Assembly: GCA_900545185.1 (NCBI GenBank)
Contig: UQYH01000135.1
Coordinates: forward strand, 1-5,668
Source of the DNA: an uncultured Eubacteriales bacterium
GTDB taxonomy: Bacteria > Bacillota > Clostridia > UBA1381 > UBA9506
Direction: 5' to 3'
Length of the DNA: 5,668 nt
Shown piece by piece: positions 5,461 to 5,668 of the stretch; position 1 is the stretch's first letter; the number at the start of each line of letters is the position of its first letter. Position numbers and translations under genes: made by a program. Under the pieces are notes generated by a model. That model did not search any database and was not told the DNA's origin. It worked only from the letters and a program-made list of their open reading frames with translations.

Positions 5461-5605
5461 AAGATATAAGCATAGATTGATAAAAAAACGACAATCAATG
5501 GGATGTAGGAATAAAATGTTTAAAACTTATTCATATTATTGTCACATTTAGGGTATACAATAATGTAAAACACATTCCGGAAAACGGAAGGTCAGGAGGT
5601 CTGTT

Positions 5606-5668
5606 ATGTCGCTTGAAATGGTTCAAACAATTAAAAAAGCAGAGGAGGCGGCCGAACAAGCCGAACGG
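5606..5668 (+). CDS. Probable V-type ATPase stalk subunit (G/H, NtpF/AhaH-like), 5' fragment
   Basis: Only the first 21 codons are inside the window. ATG 5606 follows a strong AGGAGG (5594-5599) with a 6-base gap. The visible N-terminus begins MSLEMVQTIKKAEEAAEQ and ends AER: soluble, alanine/glutamate/lysine-rich, with the look of a coiled coil and no membrane segment. This resembles the start of the small peripheral-stalk subunit (NtpF/AhaH, G/H type) that commonly opens V-type ATPase operons in Clostridia and archaea. An F-type b subunit is less likely, because it would open with a membrane helix. With so little sequence, another small coiled-coil protein remains possible. A hairpin TTCCG-N5-CGGAA (5575-5589) sits just before the ribosome binding site. 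Confidence 0.5.
   Translation, partial: MSLEMVQTIKKAEEAAEQAER

Noticed and set aside
1..5668. tRNA, rRNA, CRISPR array, insertion sequence or known riboswitch
   Set aside because: No cloverleaf, regularly spaced direct repeats, transposase motif or recognised riboswitch core was seen on either strand by eye.

Overview
The window looks like chromosomal DNA from a low-to-mid GC Gram-positive anaerobe of the Clostridia (Bacillota). Three things point that way: sigma-A style TTGACA-N17-TATAAT promoters, AGGAGG-type ribosome binding sites, and a TagO/UDP-GlcNAc 2-epimerase pair lying just upstream of what appears to be the first gene of a V-type ATPase operon. The family assignments come from motifs I can read in the translations; no database search was possible.

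Layout. (1) Positions 1-746, minus strand: a gene running off the left edge. Its product carries the Cys/His signature of phage Mu F / SPP1 gp7 minor head (MuF) proteins. (2) Positions 747-1105: a gene-free divergent control region. It holds a perfect consensus promoter for the MuF-like gene, two 20-bp near-identical inverted repeats placed at the transcription start and next to the ribosome binding site, and a separate extended -10 promoter facing right. (3) Positions 1106-1795: an AzlC-family branched-chain amino acid exporter subunit, with no AzlD partner beside it. (4) Positions 1951-2796: a YitT-family membrane protein (DUF161 plus DUF2179), probably starting at TTG. (5) Positions 2827-5330: a two-gene operon with a perfect consensus promoter, tagO (lipid-linked GlcNAc-1-phosphate transferase) and wecB/mnaA (UDP-GlcNAc 2-epimerase), closed by a 17-bp perfect stem terminator. 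(6) Positions 5331-5605: an AT-rich leader with several dyads. (7) From 5606: the first 21 codons of a protein resembling the small charged G/H (NtpF/AhaH-type) stalk subunit of V-type ATPases.

How the genes fit together. tagO and wecB supply the first lipid-linked sugar (undecaprenyl-PP-GlcNAc) and UDP-ManNAc, the two precursors of a teichoic-acid-type linkage unit or a related cell-surface glycan. The azlC and yitT genes are ordinary membrane-protein genes with their own weak signals. The unusual part is the left end: a phage-head-type gene that starts directly behind its own strong promoter and paired operator-like repeats, rather than inside a visible phage late operon. Whether it is a prophage edge, a MuF-linked toxin gene or a domesticated phage gene cannot be decided without the sequence beyond position 1.
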